Origin: Hymenobacter lapidarius
GTDB lineage: Bacteria; Bacteroidota; Bacteroidia; Cytophagales; Hymenobacteraceae
DNA: 64,000 nucleotides
Reading direction: 5' to 3'
NCBI RefSeq assembly: GCF_001816145.1
Contig: NZ_MDZB01000153.1
Span: forward strand, 1 to 64,000
Shown: piece after piece, positions 62,033 to 64,000 of the stretch
Layout: every line of letters starts with the position of its first letter
Position numbering within the stretch: position 1 is the first letter of the stretch
Made by a program: the position numbers and the translations under genes
The notes under the pieces: generated by a model
The model's database searches: none
Told to the model about the DNA's origin: nothing
The model's input: only the letters and a program-made list of their open reading frames with translations

Positions 62033-62881
62033 CTAGCGGGCCACGGGTGCTTTGTGGGCTACTTCCGAGGCCAACCGCGCCGAGAGGCCTGGCGACAACC
62101 ATTCGCCGCTGGCCACTTGCACGGCCTGGGCACCCACCCGAAGGTAGTCTTCCACGTCGCGCAAGGTAAAAATACCACCCGTTCCAAAAACAGGAAGCTG
62201 CAGTTTCTCGTCATTCGCCAGCTCCCACACGCAACGCAGGGCCAGCGGCCGCAACGCCTCGCCCGAGAGGCCGCCCACCAGCGGCGCGGCGTTGGGGTTG
62301 GCGGGCAGGTGCATCACTTTCAGGGTGTTGGTGGCGGCCAGCGCGGTGGCGCCGCCCTCCTGTGCGCCCAGGGCCAGCCCCCGGATGTGGTCGGGCCACG
62401 GCGGCAGCTTCACAATCACGGCCGCGTCATCGCGGAGTTCGGTGCGCACGGCTTCGGTGGCTTCGCGCACGTAGCGGGCCGTTATCTCAGGACCCGCGCC
62501 AGAATGCGGAGCCGTGATGTACACTTCCACGCCGGCCAGTTGCTCGCCGGCCTCGCGCTGCAGGTAGCGCGCAATCTTGCGGAAGCCCGGCACGCCGGGC
62601 GCCGTGATGCTCACAAACACCGGCACGCCGAAGCGGCACAGACGCGGCAGGTGCTCCTGCACCAGCAACTCGGCCCCCTCGGTGCGCAGGTCGGTGCGGT
62701 TGAGCAGGGTCTGGTCGGCTACCTGCAGGATGCCTTCATCGCCGGGCAGGCCGGCACGGGGCTCCATGGTCACAGTTTTGGTGAATATTGCGCCCAGCTG
62801 CTCGTAGCCCGTCCCGTCAAGCTCCCAGGGAGCGGTGGCCAGGCACACAGAATTTTGTAACGTAATGGCGCCGAGTTTCAT
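62033..62881 (-). CDS. Dihydroorotate dehydrogenase-like protein, divergent
   Basis: A 282-residue flavoprotein of the DHODH fold. FTKTVTMEPRAGLPGD carries the FMN/orotate Lys. TALAATNTLKVMHLP, VGGLSGEALRPLALR and PVFGTGGIFTLRDVEDYLRVGA (phosphate-binding loops) match class 1. The usual orotate-contacting NPT/NxSCPN loop reads VEVYITAPHSGAGPEIT, without Asn-Cys-Pro-Asn or a Cys base. The segment with the first orotate Asn (N-x-x-G-L-x-N) is also altered (ILQVADQTLLNRTDL). Catalysis on dihydroorotate is therefore doubtful, even though it is next to pyrF. Confidence 0.75.
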   Translation of the reverse strand: MKLGAITLQNSVCLATAPWELDGTGYEQLGAIFTKTVTMEPRAGLPGDEGILQVADQTLLNRTDLRTEGAELLVQEHLPRLCRFGVPVFVSITAPGVPGFRKIARYLQREAGEQLAGVEVYITAPHSGAGPEITARYVREATEAVRTELRDDAAVIVKLPPWPDHIRGLALGAQEGGATALAATNTLKVMHLPANPNAAPLVGGLSGEALRPLALRCVWELANDEKLQLPVFGTGGIFTLRDVEDYLRVGAQAVQVASGEWLSPGLSARLASEVAHKAPVAR

Positions 62882-62980
62882 AGTCTTCAGTTGTTCGTTG
62901 CTCGTTGTTGGTTGTCGGGCCGTGTAATAGCGCGTTCAACCGGGGAATTCCGCTTCCTGAAGTTAGCACAACGGGAAAAC

Positions 62981-63056
62981 AATTGCTGGTTGTCAGTTGC
63001 CAGCTTCGAGCCGGGCAACGCCCAACCCACTCACTAACAACTGACAACCAGCAATT
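62981..63056. repeat. Palindromic repeat with 19-bp perfect arms
   Basis: AATTGCTGGTTGTCAGTTG and CAACTGACAACCAGCAATT are exact complements with 38 bp between. It lies between the DHODH-like gene and the AsnRS-like gene. Confidence 0.8.
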
Positions 63057-63067
63057 TACAACTATAA

Positions 63068-64000
63068 TTAGATAACGTTGTCGCGGTTAATCAGGAAGGG
63101 CACGCACTCGCGGATGTCCGTCTGGCCGAGGATGAACTGGGCCACGCGGGCCATGCCCACGCCGGCACCCGAGTGCAACTTCACGTCGTGCTCCTCGTGG
63201 AAGCCGAGGTACCACTCAAAGTCTTCCAGCTTCATGCCCTGGCGGATGAGACCGGCCAACATCGAGCTGGTTTCCAGCTTGTGGCGCAGCTTGGCCCCGT
63301 CAAACTCACGCTCGGCCGAACCCGCCGACTCGCCGGCCAGCGGCAACAGCAGGTCGGAGGAGTTCACCACGCGGGGGTCGTCGTCGTTGTTGCGCATGTT
63401 GAAGAACTTGATGTCGGCCGGGTAGTGGGTGATGAAAATGGGGCCCTCCAGCTCGGTGAGGCGGTTTTCTTCGTTCGCGCCCAGGTCGTCGCCCCACTGC
63501 AGGTCGGGGAAGCCCTCGGGCTTGAGGCGCTCGATGGCGTCGGCGTAGGTCATGCGCTTGAAGGTGAGGTCTTTGATATCCTCCGCGTCGCGGCCGAACA
63601 GGGCCAGCTCCTTGGCGCACTTGGTGGCTACTTCGTTGGCGGCGGTGCGCACAATGCCGCTCAGGTGGCCCAGCAGCTCGTCGAGGTCGCCGAGGTGCTC
63701 AATTTCGAACAGCGTGAACTGCGCCAGGCGGCGGTTGTCGGCGTTCAGCTCCTTGCGGAAGCTCTGAATTTCGCCGCACACGCGGCCGCCTTCCACGGCC
63801 TGGGTCAGCATTTCGATGTAGAGCTGGTTCGACTGGGGCAGGAACATCTTCTTGCCGTCGTACCAGTCCAGGGTAAACAGGGTGTCGGTGTTTTCGCAAG
63901 CCCCCGTCACGCCCACAATGTGGGGCATGTTGTGGATGGTCACGAAGCCTTCCTGCTCGCAGTACTTGCGGGCGCCGCGCATCATGGCGTCCCATACTTT
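63068..64000 (-). CDS. AsnRS/AspRS-like class II synthetase domain, partial
   Basis: The C-terminal 311 residues of a gene that continues beyond the window. It has class II synthetase motifs: MFLPQSNQLYIEMLTQAVEG (motif 2 region with the Gln used for amino acid binding), EIQSFRKELNADNRRLAQF and a motif 3 like GAGVGMARVAQFILG. It resembles asparaginyl/aspartyl-tRNA synthetases and archaeal asparagine-synthetase-related proteins. The usual final FPRT segment is replaced by VPFLINRDNVI. Whether it charges tRNA cannot be told without the N-terminus. Confidence 0.8.
   Translation of the reverse strand, partial: KVWDAMMRGARKYCEQEGFVTIHNMPHIVGVTGACENTDTLFTLDWYDGKKMFLPQSNQLYIEMLTQAVEGGRVCGEIQSFRKELNADNRRLAQFTLFEIEHLGDLDELLGHLSGIVRTAANEVATKCAKELALFGRDAEDIKDLTFKRMTYADAIERLKPEGFPDLQWGDDLGANEENRLTELEGPIFITHYPADIKFFNMRNNDDDPRVVNSSDLLLPLAGESAGSAEREFDGAKLRHKLETSSMLAGLIRQGMKLEDFEWYLGFHEEHDVKLHSGAGVGMARVAQFILGQTDIRECVPFLINRDNVI

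Overview
The window looks like a chromosomal piece of a high-GC Bacteroidota, most likely Hymenobacter or a close relative. Evidence for this is a T9SS-type C-terminal sorting domain, TAnnTTTG-type -7 promoter elements, genes without Shine-Dalgarno sequences, a class II FbaA, a large-type PurL, a fused PurC-PurE and many paired palindromic intergenic repeats. The assignment is inferred from gene content only. I see no tRNA, rRNA, CRISPR array or intact transposon.

Layout. (1) 99-3603: MscS channel, tandem UspA protein, frameshifted D-lactate dehydrogenase. (2) 3741-9946: a sulfur-oxidation/persulfide island with a TlpA-like thioredoxin, a decayed 5'-nucleotidase, an ArsR-family repressor, a TauE/SafE exporter, a persulfide dioxygenase-rhodanese fusion, a rhodanese and a split YeeE/YedE transporter. 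It ends in remnants of a thiosulfate-dehydrogenase-like cytochrome and a DsrE protein. Three copies of an ATGAA-N6-TTCAT palindrome sit at three promoters here and are the likely operators. (3) 10090-22475: HelD-type helicase, amine oxidase, SulP transporter, two BLUF photoreceptors with a GAF protein between them, DUF4112 protein, DPP-IV-type peptidase. (4) 22619-27659: a kaiC-kaiB-kaiB-histidine kinase-response regulator operon on the minus strand, with a small SciP-like protein upstream. (5) 28044-29850: orphan T9SS domain and fructose-bisphosphate aldolase.

(6) 29956-40492 is the most unusual region: seven minus-strand genes encoding a vWA-like lipoprotein, a 3-TM protein, a tubulin-like GTPase, a 1135-residue actin/Hsp70-fold protein, a signal-anchored Pro/Ala-rich protein, a MotA-like channel subunit with a long coiled-coil tail, and a MotB/OmpA-like subunit. 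The last two resemble the ZorAB motor of Zorya, but no Zorya effector is present. The operon pairs an ion-driven motor with two cytoskeletal-type NTPases and may be an undescribed envelope or defence machine.

(7) 41023-49411: STAS-like protein, frameshifted ferredoxin-NADP reductase plus 2Fe-2S ferredoxin, KdsC, two paralogous LuxR-type response regulators (one degenerate), DUF1345 protein, PncB. (8) 49438-62881: an almost complete de novo purine pathway (purM, F, N, D, a purC-purE fusion, Q and L) joined to pyrE, pyrF and a pyrD-like gene, all on the minus strand. A 119-bp palindromic repeat splits purL in two; removing exactly those bases would restore one frame. (9) The window ends inside an AsnRS/AspRS-like gene.

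Palindromic repeats recur throughout, both between genes and inside purL and purN. Four genes carry apparent frameshifts: ldhA, the ferredoxin reductase, the 5'-nucleotidase and the cytochrome. The first two have a single missing base each and could be sequencing errors.
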